The position numbers and the translations under genes were made by a program. From Kosmotoga olearia TBF 19.5.1 (GTDB lineage Bacteria; Thermotogota; Thermotogae; Petrotogales; Kosmotogaceae): a DNA stretch of 64,000 nucleotides. Shown here in pieces: positions 32,942 to 41,634 of this stretch. The notes under the pieces were generated by a model. That model was not told the DNA's origin. It did no database searches and was given only the letters and a program-made list of their open reading frames with translations. Position 1 is the first letter of the stretch; every line of letters begins with the position of its first letter. The stretch covers positions 310,001 through 374,000 of the forward strand of contig NC_012785.1 of NCBI RefSeq assembly GCF_000023325.1. Reading direction: 5' to 3'.

Positions 32942-34073
32942 CTTCAATCTCCTCCTTTATCCCCATCAGTCTTTCAAACACAACTTTCGAAAGATCAAGA
33001 CCCCTATCGTTGAGTTTGATCCTTTCATTATCCACTATAACAAAACCTTCCAAACTTTTTTCTATTCTCTCTACCACTTTCTCCAGCAATGACTCATTCA
33101 CCTGGAATCTGCTGATTCTGACACCTTCAACAAGCCTGAGCCCCATAAAAAGGGTTTCGAAAAGTTCCTCTAAATCATTGTTTTGATGTTCGTACTCTCT
33201 TGCAAAGTGTCCAACATTCATTGCCTTCACATACTCCGAAAATGAAGTTGTGTTGACATATCTAAATCGATTGAAATGACCACCTGCAGAAATCCCCAAG
33301 CCGACGTATTCCCCGTTTTCCCAGTAGTTTTTGTTGTGTATACACTGGTAACCTTCCCTTGACCACGAAGAGATTTCGTAACGATTATATCCCTTCTCTT
33401 CAAGGGTTTTGATAAGATGTTCATGTAGTTCCGTTATCAAATCTACGCTCGGCAGCTCAATTTTACCAGTTAAAACTCTTCTCATCAAAGGAGTGTCATG
33501 GTCGGTATCGAGGATATAATAGGAAATATGTTCAGGTAGGAACCTTTCTATGAGTTTTATATTATTCTCAAAGGTTTCGCGGCTCTCACCTGGAAGCCCT
33601 AAAATAAAGTCAAAATTTACGTTATCAAAGGCTTCCCGCGCAAACCCTAATCTTCTGAGCAAATCTACTGGATTTTTTCGGCCAACGTTGTTGAGTACTT
33701 CTGTTGGCGCTGTCTGTATTCCGATGCTCAATCTGTTTACACCAAGCTCCTTCCAGTCTCTCAGATTTTCGCAAGTTATCTCCCATGGATTGGCTTCAAG
33801 AGTCAATTCTTCTACCTGAAACTGTGAAGAGAAAGCGAGTCTATCGATAAGTTTCTCGAGAAAACGAGGCTGATACAATGAGGGGGACCCACCGCCAAAG
33901 TACAGGGTTTTTAGCATTAATTCATTGTTAGAAGTCCACAACTCTATTTCGCTTAACAAGGCTTTATTATAGGTCTCCGCTTGATCTGCATCAAACGGCA
34001 GTGTCAAAAAATCGCAGTAATCGCATTTCCTTTTGCAAAAGGGGAGATGTATGTATATTCCAACCTCTTTCAT
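32925..34073 (-). CDS. hemW: HemW-like radical SAM protein
   Basis: 382 residues. YIHLPFCKRKCDYCDF (about 7-22) carries the CxxxCxxC plus an extra aromatic-cysteine element typical of HemN/HemW. Additional conserved blocks: LYFGGGSPSLYQP, RLSIGIQTAPTEVLNNVGR, DFILGLPGES, GYNRYEISSWSREGYQCIHNKNYW. HemW binds heme and lacks coproporphyrinogen oxidase activity in known cases. Start overlaps the preceding gene stop by one base (TAATG). Confidence 0.9.
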   Translation of the reverse strand: MKEVGIYIHLPFCKRKCDYCDFLTLPFDADQAETYNKALLSEIELWTSNNELMLKTLYFGGGSPSLYQPRFLEKLIDRLAFSSQFQVEELTLEANPWEITCENLRDWKELGVNRLSIGIQTAPTEVLNNVGRKNPVDLLRRLGFAREAFDNVNFDFILGLPGESRETFENNIKLIERFLPEHISYYILDTDHDTPLMRRVLTGKIELPSVDLITELHEHLIKTLEEKGYNRYEISSWSREGYQCIHNKNYWENGEYVGLGISAGGHFNRFRYVNTTSFSEYVKAMNVGHFAREYEHQNNDLEELFETLFMGLRLVEGVRISRFQVNESLLEKVVERIEKSLEGFVIVDNERIKLNDRGLDLSKVVFERLMGIKEEIEDVFTS

Positions 34074-34906
34074 TAATAAATGAACCTCACGAACATCGTG
34101 ACAACATCTAAATTATTCAAACCGATCCCCAAAGCAAACAGCTCACGATTACCAAGATTGCTGACGAGGAGATGTGTTTTAACCTCATCCAATCCAATAA
34201 ACATCTTAGCAGACACCGTCAAATTGGTTGTTCCTATCTTAACTAGTCTGTTTAAGTAAAGAGCTATGCCAGGAGAAAATTCTGCGATTGAAGCTCCTAT
34301 ACCAGCTCCGTATCCCAGCTCTCCCAGCGAATCAATTGTTTCTATGTCTAATGTCAACTGACCCCAGCTCTCTGTTAAAAATAGCCTAAAGCTCCTGCTG
34401 AAATCCTTTGCAAAAAAGTATAATTCGGAATCCCAGAATTTCGAATTATTATCACTCCTGTTGATTACACGTACTCCTGTGTTGAAAGCACCAATAGGCA
34501 TACGAAGATTAACCCTGGAATAACTCCGATATCCACCGTTAGAAAACAAATAAACCTCATTGTAGGAATGGGAGAACAAAGGGGCTTTATAAGAATTCGA
34601 TACTAATCTTCCATACGCGCAAAAATCACCAGTATCGCTAGCTATTATTCCAAAAAACAGGTTTCCATCTTTTACTTTTATCTTGAAAAAACCCGTGGAA
34701 TATTCCTCCCAGCTGTCGTGATAATAAACCCCAAGGTATGGATTCCCGGAAAAAAGCGAGATGTTCAATCCCACGCTGTCAAAAAACAACGGCAATTCGA
34801 ATTCAGTTGACCAAAAAGCATCCTGAAGTGTAAATCGTACTGTGGGTGCAGCATATATCAAAACAGAAAAAATGATAAATAGGCCTATCATAAATGTTTT
34901 TTTCAT
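34073..34906 (-). CDS. Secreted protein, candidate outer-membrane (toga) beta-barrel
   Basis: 277 residues, no sequence family recognised. A clear signal peptide (KKTFMIGLFIIFSVLIYAAPT) is followed by alternating hydrophobic/polar strands rich in aromatic residues and ending VTMFVRFIY, a C-terminal aromatic that resembles the beta-signal of barrel proteins. Predicted strands such as GYGAGIGASIAEFSPGIALYLNRLVKI fit. ATG overlaps the gatB stop by four bases, so it is coupled to an unrelated housekeeping gene. Confidence 0.6.
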   Translation of the reverse strand: MKKTFMIGLFIIFSVLIYAAPTVRFTLQDAFWSTEFELPLFFDSVGLNISLFSGNPYLGVYYHDSWEEYSTGFFKIKVKDGNLFFGIIASDTGDFCAYGRLVSNSYKAPLFSHSYNEVYLFSNGGYRSYSRVNLRMPIGAFNTGVRVINRSDNNSKFWDSELYFFAKDFSRSFRLFLTESWGQLTLDIETIDSLGELGYGAGIGASIAEFSPGIALYLNRLVKIGTTNLTVSAKMFIGLDEVKTHLLVSNLGNRELFALGIGLNNLDVVTMFVRFIY

Positions 34907-36348
34907 TCTTCCAGCAACCTCCTGACAATCTCATTTACAAGAGCTGGATTGGCTTTTCCTTTCGTTCCTTTCATCACGATACCAACGAAATATCCCGCAA
35001 CGCCTTTTTTGCCGCTCCTGTATTGTTTAACAGCCTTCGGATTTGCCTCCATGGCTTTTCTTATAAGCTCTTCTATCAACTTTTCATCGTTTATCTGCTG
35101 TAAACCAAGTTCTTCAACCAGTTCTGATGGCATTTTTTTGTTCTCTACCATTTTTGAGAAGAGCTCTTTCGCTATTTTCGTGGAAATTTTTCCTGAATCC
35201 AGAAGTTTAAAGAGATCGACGAAATGCTCTGGCTTGATACCAAGCTGATCTACGGAAGCGTTCCGCTGCTTTAGCTCTCTTAAAAACTCCGTCATTATCC
35301 AGTTTGATGTTTCTTTTGGTTTTCCGGTGGCTCTCGCAACATCCTCAAAGAAATTGGCAAGTTCTTTGTCCGAGCACAGTACTGACGCGTCGTACTCAGG
35401 GATACCGTACTCCTGCACAAATCGACTCTGTTTTTCCCATGGAAGTTCCGGCAATTCTTTTTTCACTTTATCCACATATTCCTGCGTCAATTTCAGTTCC
35501 GGAAGATCTGGCTCCGGAAAGTATCTGTAATCATTCTCCTCTTCTTTGGATCTCATTGAAGTGGTTTCCCGCGCAGAAAAGTTCCAGCTTCTGGTTTCCC
35601 GTACAATATTTTCGCCGTTTTCCAGAGCTGCTTTTATTCTCTCAAATTCAAACTCCAGAGCTTTTTCAACAAACTTAAAAGAATTTATGTTCTTTACTTC
35701 CACCCTTTCCGAGGATTTACCTGTCTCTGTGTCGTAAACGGATATATTGGCATCACAACGTAAAGCTCCTTTTTCCATATCTCCACTGCATACCTCTATG
35801 TATCTAAGGGTATCTCTCAAAAGCTCCATAAACTCCCTGGCTTCTTTTGGAGAATTCAAATCCGGCTCCGTGACAATTTCTATAAGCGGCACACCACAAC
35901 GATTCAAATCGACAAAACTTTCCGTGGCTCCAGATATGGAATCTGCTCCCTGATGGAGCATTTTTCCGGCATCTTCTTCTATATGTATTCTCCTTATTCG
36001 TACCTTCTTTCTACTTTCACCTGTTCCTATCATAAGATAACCATGTTCTGCTATTGGATGAAAATACTGCGTTATCTGGTACCCCTTGGGAAGATCCGGG
36101 TAAAAGTAATTTTTTCGATCAAAGGAAGAGAAAAGGTTAATCTCACAATTAAAAGCCAGTGCAGCTTTCAAAGCATATTCCACAACTTTTTCGTTCAGGA
36201 CCGGTAACGATCCCGGTTGCCCGGTACAAACCGGGCAGATTGCAGTATTAGGTTCCAATTCGAAGACATCGGCGCTACAATTACAAAAGGCCTTTGTCAC
36301 TGTTGAGAGCTGGGCATGTATCTCCAAACCTATAACTGCTTTATACAT
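34903..36348 (-). CDS. gatB: Aspartyl/glutamyl-tRNA(Asn/Gln) amidotransferase subunit B
   Basis: 481 residues, ATG behind GGTGGTATTGAC. YKAVIGLEIHAQLSTVTKAFCNCSADVFELEPNTAICPVCTGQPGSLPVLN is the GatB signature with zinc-binding cysteines; DLNRCGVPLIEIVTEPD near residue 150 and a C-terminal YqeY-like domain (AKELFSKMVENKKMPSELVEELGLQQ). It phosphorylates Glu- or Asp-tRNA and transfers ammonia produced by GatA. GatC is not in this window. It begins two bases after gatA ends. Confidence 0.97.
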   Translation of the reverse strand: MYKAVIGLEIHAQLSTVTKAFCNCSADVFELEPNTAICPVCTGQPGSLPVLNEKVVEYALKAALAFNCEINLFSSFDRKNYFYPDLPKGYQITQYFHPIAEHGYLMIGTGESRKKVRIRRIHIEEDAGKMLHQGADSISGATESFVDLNRCGVPLIEIVTEPDLNSPKEAREFMELLRDTLRYIEVCSGDMEKGALRCDANISVYDTETGKSSERVEVKNINSFKFVEKALEFEFERIKAALENGENIVRETRSWNFSARETTSMRSKEEENDYRYFPEPDLPELKLTQEYVDKVKKELPELPWEKQSRFVQEYGIPEYDASVLCSDKELANFFEDVARATGKPKETSNWIMTEFLRELKQRNASVDQLGIKPEHFVDLFKLLDSGKISTKIAKELFSKMVENKKMPSELVEELGLQQINDEKLIEELIRKAMEANPKAVKQYRSGKKGVAGYFVGIVMKGTKGKANPALVNEIVRRLLEE

Positions 36349-36349
36349 G

Positions 36350-37777
36350 TCAATACCACCTTTCAGCTATTCTCGCCAGACCATTTTCATCATAAGATGG
36401 AGAAAGCTTCTCCAGAATTCTTGCTGTGTTTAACATCCGAACATCTTCGAATCGTCTCGCCATCATCTGAAAACCAACGGGTAACCCTTCATAAGCGCCT
36501 GCTGGAAGTGATATTGCGGGAAGACCAGCAAGATTGGCCGGAATCGTGTAAATATCCATTAGATAATAAGTCAAAGGATCGCTTATTTCACCTATCTTAG
36601 GAGCTACAATAGGGCTCGTTGGGTTGATCACAAAATCGTATTTCGAGAGAATCTCATTGATTTCTTTTGAAATAAGCTTTCTAACCCTCAGGGCTTTACG
36701 GTAGTACGCGTCATAATAGGCTGCGCTTAAGGTAAAGGTCCCGAGAAGTATCCTTCTCTTCACTTCGTCGCCAAAACCAAAATCCCTGCTTTGATTAACA
36801 ACTTCTTCATATCTATCCGCATCTTTACGCTGTCCGTATCTAATACCATCATAACGAGAAAGGTTCGAACTCGCTTCTCCTGGTGCTATAAGATAATAAG
36901 TGGCAACAACATATTTGAGTGATGGAATGGAGACCTTCTCCACGATACCGCCAGCTTTTTCGATAGATTCCACCATTTTAATAAATACCTCTTTTACACT
37001 TTCTTGAAGCCCGGGATATTCAATCATTTCCCCAGGAAGGGCGAATTTTAGGCCGGTTAAGTCTTTCGGCTCTTCGTTTTCAAAGTTCAAAGGATGCTCG
37101 ATCGTTGTGGAATCATCTGGATCGAATCCGATTATTACTTTTGCTACTTCAACGGCATCATCCACACATCGAGTTATTGGACCGATTTGATCAAGAGATG
37201 AGGCAAAAGCTACCAGTCCATAACGCGAAACCAATCCATAGCTAGGCTTATAACCCACAACACCGCAAAAAGCGGCAGGTTGCCTGATGGAACCTCCAGT
37301 ATCACTTCCCAGAGCAAAGGGGACCAAACCTGCAGCTACTGCGGCAGCACTTCCACCACTGCTTCCACCCGGAACTCTATTTGCATCCCATGGATTCTTT
37401 GAAGGTCCAAAAGCTGAGAATTCCGTTGAAGACCCCATAGCGAATTCGTCCATATTTGTCTTTCCCATCAATATTGCTCCAGAGTCCCTAAGACGCTTTG
37501 TTACCGTGGCATCGTAGACTGATTTATAATTTGATAGAATCTTACTGCCACATGTGGTTTTAGTTCCTCTGGCAAGAATGTTATCCTTTAAGGCGTAGGG
37601 AATCCCATTAAGTGGCCCTTCTCCTGAGGTTCTATCAGGATCGGGAATTATCTCTGTAAAAGCATTCAGTTCATCATTGTAGGTGTTAATCCTATCGTTA
37701 AAGAAACGAAAAATGCTTTCTTTGTCCTTTAGATTTACGAGTTCTTTTATTTTCATTCGAAGAAATTTATTTGGCAA
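36350..37777 (-). CDS. gatA: Glutamyl-tRNA(Gln) amidotransferase subunit A
   Basis: 475 residues from TTG at 37777, supported by GGGAGGTGGGTCAG; a GTG at 37786 overlaps that site and an ATG at 37756 is also possible, so the first residues are uncertain. Amidase signature GGSSGGSAAAVAAG with catalytic serines and the lysine in PYALKDNIL; SDTGGSIRQPAAFCG gives cis-Ser and Ser nucleophile. It hydrolyses glutamine to supply ammonia to GatB. Sequence continues strongly to ILEKLSPSYDENG at the end. Confidence 0.96.
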   Translation of the reverse strand: MPNKFLRMKIKELVNLKDKESIFRFFNDRINTYNDELNAFTEIIPDPDRTSGEGPLNGIPYALKDNILARGTKTTCGSKILSNYKSVYDATVTKRLRDSGAILMGKTNMDEFAMGSSTEFSAFGPSKNPWDANRVPGGSSGGSAAAVAAGLVPFALGSDTGGSIRQPAAFCGVVGYKPSYGLVSRYGLVAFASSLDQIGPITRCVDDAVEVAKVIIGFDPDDSTTIEHPLNFENEEPKDLTGLKFALPGEMIEYPGLQESVKEVFIKMVESIEKAGGIVEKVSIPSLKYVVATYYLIAPGEASSNLSRYDGIRYGQRKDADRYEEVVNQSRDFGFGDEVKRRILLGTFTLSAAYYDAYYRKALRVRKLISKEINEILSKYDFVINPTSPIVAPKIGEISDPLTYYLMDIYTIPANLAGLPAISLPAGAYEGLPVGFQMMARRFEDVRMLNTARILEKLSPSYDENGLARIAERWY

Positions 37778-37886
37778 CTGACCCACCTCCCATTTTTACA
37801 AAAGTATTGTAGCATCATATATTGAAAAGCTTGTAAAAGCTATCGGGTAATTTTACTCTGAATCATAACCTAACAGGAGTGATGGA

Positions 37887-38708
37887 ATGTTTGAAAGATA
37901 CAAACACTTTGTGGCGATTGTAAACAATGAAACGCGTGAAGAACTCGAAGACTTATCCGTTAAAAACGGTTTCTTTAACATCTATTTCGAAAACGTGTCT
38001 GATGGAGAATGGATTGCCCATCTTTATCTGGTGGCAGATGAAGAAGTTCCCGATTTTTTGAAGGATTTCCCATTCAAATATCTGGAAGATGAAAGCAGCG
38101 ATAATTGGCATAAAAAATTTAGAGAGAGCTTAAAACCTTTCGAACTCTGTGACGGTATAACTGTTGTCCCGCTTGAAAAACCAGCACCGATTTATCAAAA
38201 TGATCAGATTGGTATAATTCCTGGATTAGCATTTGGAACTGGGCTGCATGAGAGCACCAGATTAGCAGCCGAATTATTGAAAAAGTTCCTTAAGCCCGGA
38301 GACAGTCTGCTGGATGTGGGGTGCGGCACCGGAATCCTTTCGGTGCTAGCGGCAAAGCTCAGGGCAGGGCACGTTGTTGGAATCGATAACGATCCAAATG
38401 CCATAGAAAAGACACGTGAGACGTCTAAAATCAACGGGGTATCGTTGAACATACTAGAATCTAATTTCCTTCAGGCTCTGGCTTCAGATGAAAAATTTCA
38501 TATCATAGTATCTAATATGATCGTCGAGCTTCTCAGCAAGTTCTACGAAGACGCAAAAAACTTCCTTTATGACGATGGAATACTGATACTTTCAGGAATC
38601 ATCAGTAACAAAGAAGAAAAGTTCACAGAAGAACTAAAGCGTCATTATTTGCTTCTGGAACGAAAGGCGGAAGGAGAATGGGTGGCTTTAGCAATGAAAA
38701 AGAAATAA
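37887..38708 (+). CDS. prmA: Ribosomal protein L11 methyltransferase
   Basis: 273 residues, ATG behind AGGAGTGATGGA. C-terminal SAM-binding domain with LLDVGCGTGILSVLAAKL (about 146-163), the PGLAFGTGLHESTRLAAELL motif before it and SNMIVELL (the (N/D)PPx-like NM motif). N-terminal half is the L11-recognition domain, shorter than in E. coli. It trimethylates L11. It overlaps the DUF501 gene by 31 bases. Confidence 0.95.
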   Translation: MFERYKHFVAIVNNETREELEDLSVKNGFFNIYFENVSDGEWIAHLYLVADEEVPDFLKDFPFKYLEDESSDNWHKKFRESLKPFELCDGITVVPLEKPAPIYQNDQIGIIPGLAFGTGLHESTRLAAELLKKFLKPGDSLLDVGCGTGILSVLAAKLRAGHVVGIDNDPNAIEKTRETSKINGVSLNILESNFLQALASDEKFHIIVSNMIVELLSKFYEDAKNFLYDDGILILSGIISNKEEKFTEELKRHYLLLERKAEGEWVALAMKKK

Positions 38709-39214
38709 TAAAGCTTCAGCTTGGTAGAGATATAGAAAATGATTTTACCGTTGTTAGAAGGTGTAGCTGGGGATATCCGCAGTGTATAAAATCTTCATTG
38801 ATTACAAATGGAAAACCTTTTCCCACATTGTTTTGGTTGACATGCCCACTTCTCTTGAAGGAAATTTCAAAGCTCGAAGAAAAAGGTATGATTAAAACCA
38901 TAGAAAGCAGGCTGGAAAACGACGAAAACTTTATGAAAGCATATGTGAAAGCACATAAGGAAACCAAAGATTTGAAAGAACAACTCCTTGCTTCTCTTTC
39001 AATAAGTGAATGGCAACGCAATGCCATTATTGAGAGAGGCATAGGCGGCATAAAAGATCTAAAACGTGTAAAATGTCTCCATCTCCAGTTAGCAAATTAC
39101 ATGGGAGGCATAAAGAATCCCATTGGAGAATTGATCTGGAAAATTATTGAACTTCAAGAATGTCCACCAAACGATATCATCTGTGATAGGCTGGTGAATA
39201 AATTTGAAAAATAA
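38678..39214 (+). CDS. DUF501 family protein
   Basis: 178 residues. QLGRDIENDFTVVRRCSWGYPQCIKSS, GKPFPTLFWLTCPLLLKEISKLEEKG and KAYVKAHKE match my memory of DUF501 proteins, which have conserved cysteines (RCSWGYP, TCP) and occur widely in Actinobacteria and Thermotogota, usually next to enolase or ppx. Function unknown. Start ATG lies inside prmA behind GGAAGGAG, and the gene overlaps uvrC by eleven bases, so prmA-DUF501-uvrC is tightly packed. Confidence 0.82.
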   Translation: MGGFSNEKEIIKLQLGRDIENDFTVVRRCSWGYPQCIKSSLITNGKPFPTLFWLTCPLLLKEISKLEEKGMIKTIESRLENDENFMKAYVKAHKETKDLKEQLLASLSISEWQRNAIIERGIGGIKDLKRVKCLHLQLANYMGGIKNPIGELIWKIIELQECPPNDIICDRLVNKFEK

Positions 39215-40928
39215 GCTCCTGGCAAAGGTTCGGGAACTTCCCGAGAAACCCGGGATTTACTTATTCAAAAACAAAAAGGGAGAAATTATATACATTGGAA
39301 AAGCAAAAAAACTAAGAAAGAGGGTTTCTTCATATTTTCGTGCTTCAACACACGAACAAAATGGAAAAACCAGAGAACTTTATCAGGAGATTGACGATCT
39401 AGAATTCATAGTCGTTCCCACTGAGAAAGAAGCTCTGCTGCTTGAGGCAAATTTGATTTATCAACACAAACCGAAATTCAATGTTCTTCTCAAGGATTCC
39501 AAACGTTATCCCTATATTTTTATCTCTGATGATGAATTTCCATACATCTCCATAACAAGAATACGGGATAGAAAAGGTTTTTATTACGGTCCATACACCA
39601 GCATAACCCTCGTAAGGAATCTGTTGGACCTTCTCCAGAGAATCTTCAAACTCCGATCCTGTATGGATAATAGAGACTGTAAAAAAGGACGTCCGTGCTT
39701 CCTGTATCATTTGAAGATGTGTTCCGCCCCTCTCGCCGGGGAAATTTCCCACGCAGAATACCAGAAGCAGGTTCGTGGATTCATGGACTTTCTCGATGGA
39801 AAAACGCTGGATGTCAGAAGACAACTGGAAAGAAGTATGCAAAGACTTGCTGAGAACCTGCAATTTGAGAAAGCAAAAGAGATCCGCGATGTTCTTGTTT
39901 CCTTCGATCGTCTTTACAGCAAGCAAGCTGTGGATGTTTCAGAGAGTTATACCGCTGATTTTATTGTTCTTGATTCTGGAATTGTAACATTATTGGAAGT
40001 CAGGGGTGGCCTATTGCTCGGTAAATTGACCTTCGATTTTCCCGAAGGAAATTTAAAGGATTTCATTCAACAATTTTATTATGGCCAGAATCACAGAAAA
40101 CCTCCCGTTTTAATCGTCCCTGGACTGAATAAATCCGAAATCAAAGAAATAGCAGAAGATTTTGAATACATAGGAAATCCAAGGAGCGAAGAGGAAAAAC
40201 GTTTATTGCTGATAGCCAGTGACAATACCATAGAAGAACTGAGAATTCGATTAAAAGTACAACAATCGTTGAAAATGGCAAAAGAGCTATTGGGGTTGAA
40301 CAAAATTCCAAGAATTATTGAAGGAGTAGATATTTCACATACGCAGGGGGTTTATACCGTTGCCTCCGTTGTTGTGTTTCGAAATGGCCAACCCGACAAG
40401 ATTAGTTACCGCAGGTACAGAATCACCGAGCTTAATGAACCTAATGATTTCGAGGCTTTAAAAATACTAATGAGACGTAGATATTCCAAACACCCACCAC
40501 CGGATCTGCTGCTCGTTGATGGAGGGGCTCCACAACTTGCAGCGGTTCGTGAGTCACTTGAAGAGCTCGGACTGAAGAAGATAGATTTCATTGGATTAGC
40601 AAAAGAAGAAGAGGAAATAGTTTTTCCTGACAACAGAGGAAGATTGAAACTTTCACCCGATCATCCCGTTTTGCGATTGTTGACAACGATTAGAGATGAA
40701 TCACACAGATTCGCAGTGAACTACCACAGAGTCTTAAGAGAGCGAAAGTTTTCAACATCAAGACTCGATGACATTCCCGGTATTGGGCCAAAAAGAAAAA
40801 GGGCACTGGTTAGAGCCTTCGGAAGTGTGACAAACATAAAAAAGGCCAGCAAAGAGGAACTCATGAAGGTAATAAAAAATCGAAAAGTTGTTGAACAGAT
40901 ACTTGCATGGACAAAAAAACAGGGGTGA
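39204..40928 (+). CDS. uvrC: UvrABC system protein C
   Basis: 574 residues, TTG start with GGTGAATAAAT upstream. GIY-YIG nuclease domain (PGIYLFKNKKGEIIYIGKAKKLRKRVSSYF, about 16-45), cysteine cluster (LRSCMDNRDCKKGRPCFLYHLKMCSAPLAG, about 150-180), UVR domain (about 195-230), RNase H-like endonuclease domain (GVDISHTQG, LLLVDGGAPQL) and a C-terminal helix-hairpin-helix (IPGIGPKRKRALVRAFGSV). It makes both incisions in nucleotide excision repair. The four-cysteine region binds an iron-sulfur or zinc centre. Confidence 0.97.
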   Translation: MKNKLLAKVRELPEKPGIYLFKNKKGEIIYIGKAKKLRKRVSSYFRASTHEQNGKTRELYQEIDDLEFIVVPTEKEALLLEANLIYQHKPKFNVLLKDSKRYPYIFISDDEFPYISITRIRDRKGFYYGPYTSITLVRNLLDLLQRIFKLRSCMDNRDCKKGRPCFLYHLKMCSAPLAGEISHAEYQKQVRGFMDFLDGKTLDVRRQLERSMQRLAENLQFEKAKEIRDVLVSFDRLYSKQAVDVSESYTADFIVLDSGIVTLLEVRGGLLLGKLTFDFPEGNLKDFIQQFYYGQNHRKPPVLIVPGLNKSEIKEIAEDFEYIGNPRSEEEKRLLLIASDNTIEELRIRLKVQQSLKMAKELLGLNKIPRIIEGVDISHTQGVYTVASVVVFRNGQPDKISYRRYRITELNEPNDFEALKILMRRRYSKHPPPDLLLVDGGAPQLAAVRESLEELGLKKIDFIGLAKEEEEIVFPDNRGRLKLSPDHPVLRLLTTIRDESHRFAVNYHRVLRERKFSTSRLDDIPGIGPKRKRALVRAFGSVTNIKKASKEELMKVIKNRKVVEQILAWTKKQG

Positions 40929-40948
40929 GACAATTTCTCACCCCTGCT
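40910..40948. terminator. Terminator between uvrC and hup
   Basis: CAGGGGTGAGA / TCTCACCCCTG with a short loop. On the minus strand TTTTTTT follows, giving a strong terminator for hup; in the plus direction it is followed by a weaker GCTTTCTT and overlaps the end of uvrC. Confidence 0.88.
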
Positions 40949-40962
40949 TTCTTGAAAGAAAA

Positions 40963-41238
40963 TTACTTAACTTTCTCTTTTAATTCTTTACCGGCTCTGA
41001 ACTTGGGAACCTTTCCTCCAGGAATCTTGATGGGCTTCTTGGTCCTTGGGTTCACGCCTTTTCTGGGCTTTCTGGTAGCAACCTCAAAGGTACCGAAACC
41101 AACGAGCTTGACTTCCTCACCCTTGGAAAGCTTCTCGCCGACGATCTCGATAAAGCAGTCAAGGATTTCTGCTGCACGTTTCTTTGTTACCCCAGTTCTC
41201 CCAGCAATTTCTGCCACAAGCTCCTTTTTGTTCACAGA
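40963..41238 (-). CDS. hup: HU-family DNA-binding protein
   Basis: 91 residues from GTG at 41238 (GGGGGTGTTTCT upstream), matching the standard HU length; an extended N-terminus from an earlier ATG is unlikely. NKKELVAEIAGRTGVTKKRAAEILDCFIEIV and the signature GFGTFEVATRKPRKGVNPRTKKPIKIPGGKVPKFRAGKELKEKV are present, including the DNA-intercalating arm. It bends and compacts DNA. Standalone gene with its own promoter. Confidence 0.97.
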   Translation of the reverse strand, partial: SVNKKELVAEIAGRTGVTKKRAAEILDCFIEIVGEKLSKGEEVKLVGFGTFEVATRKPRKGVNPRTKKPIKIPGGKVPKFRAGKELKEKVK

Positions 41239-41273
41239 AACACCCCCTATTCTAGAAATGAGCTGTCGTCGAT

Positions 41274-41303
41274 ATTCTAACACTTTTCAAGTAGTCTTTG
41301 CAA
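41274..41303 (-). promoter_or_regulatory. hup promoter
   Basis: Minus strand TTGCAA (41298-41303), 18-base spacer, TAGAAT (41274-41279), 36 bases before the GTG start. Confidence 0.7.
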
Positions 41304-41634
41304 CTATATAAGAGCTGTAAGTCTTTGTTGAAAATGGTTACAAAAAGGGGGTGAATAGAACATTGTTCAAAAGCCATTTACAAACGTTGCCACCTTCTAA
41401 GAATTCGTTCTTTCTGGTAAATTCTTAAATTCTTCATCCTTTTAACTTCAAAATTCGTGATCATATAAGAATGCAATTTAAGCCTCATTTCTACGTCCAC
41501 CAGGCCAAAATTAAATTATTTTCAGAAAGATCGTGGATTCGAGAACCTTTGCCAGTCACTCCAGGAAATAGCCATCATTGTTTGGAGTCTTCGTAATGTT
41601 AGAATATTGAAAGGATAGAAAAATTGGAGAAGAT
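41284..41634. other. Intergenic region between hup and the M24-like gene
   Basis: 351 AT-rich bases with no gene or RNA structure that I can see. It contains the hup promoter at its left and a possible promoter for the right-hand gene, TTGTTT (41578-41583), 16 bases, TAGAAT (41600-41605). Confidence 0.5.
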
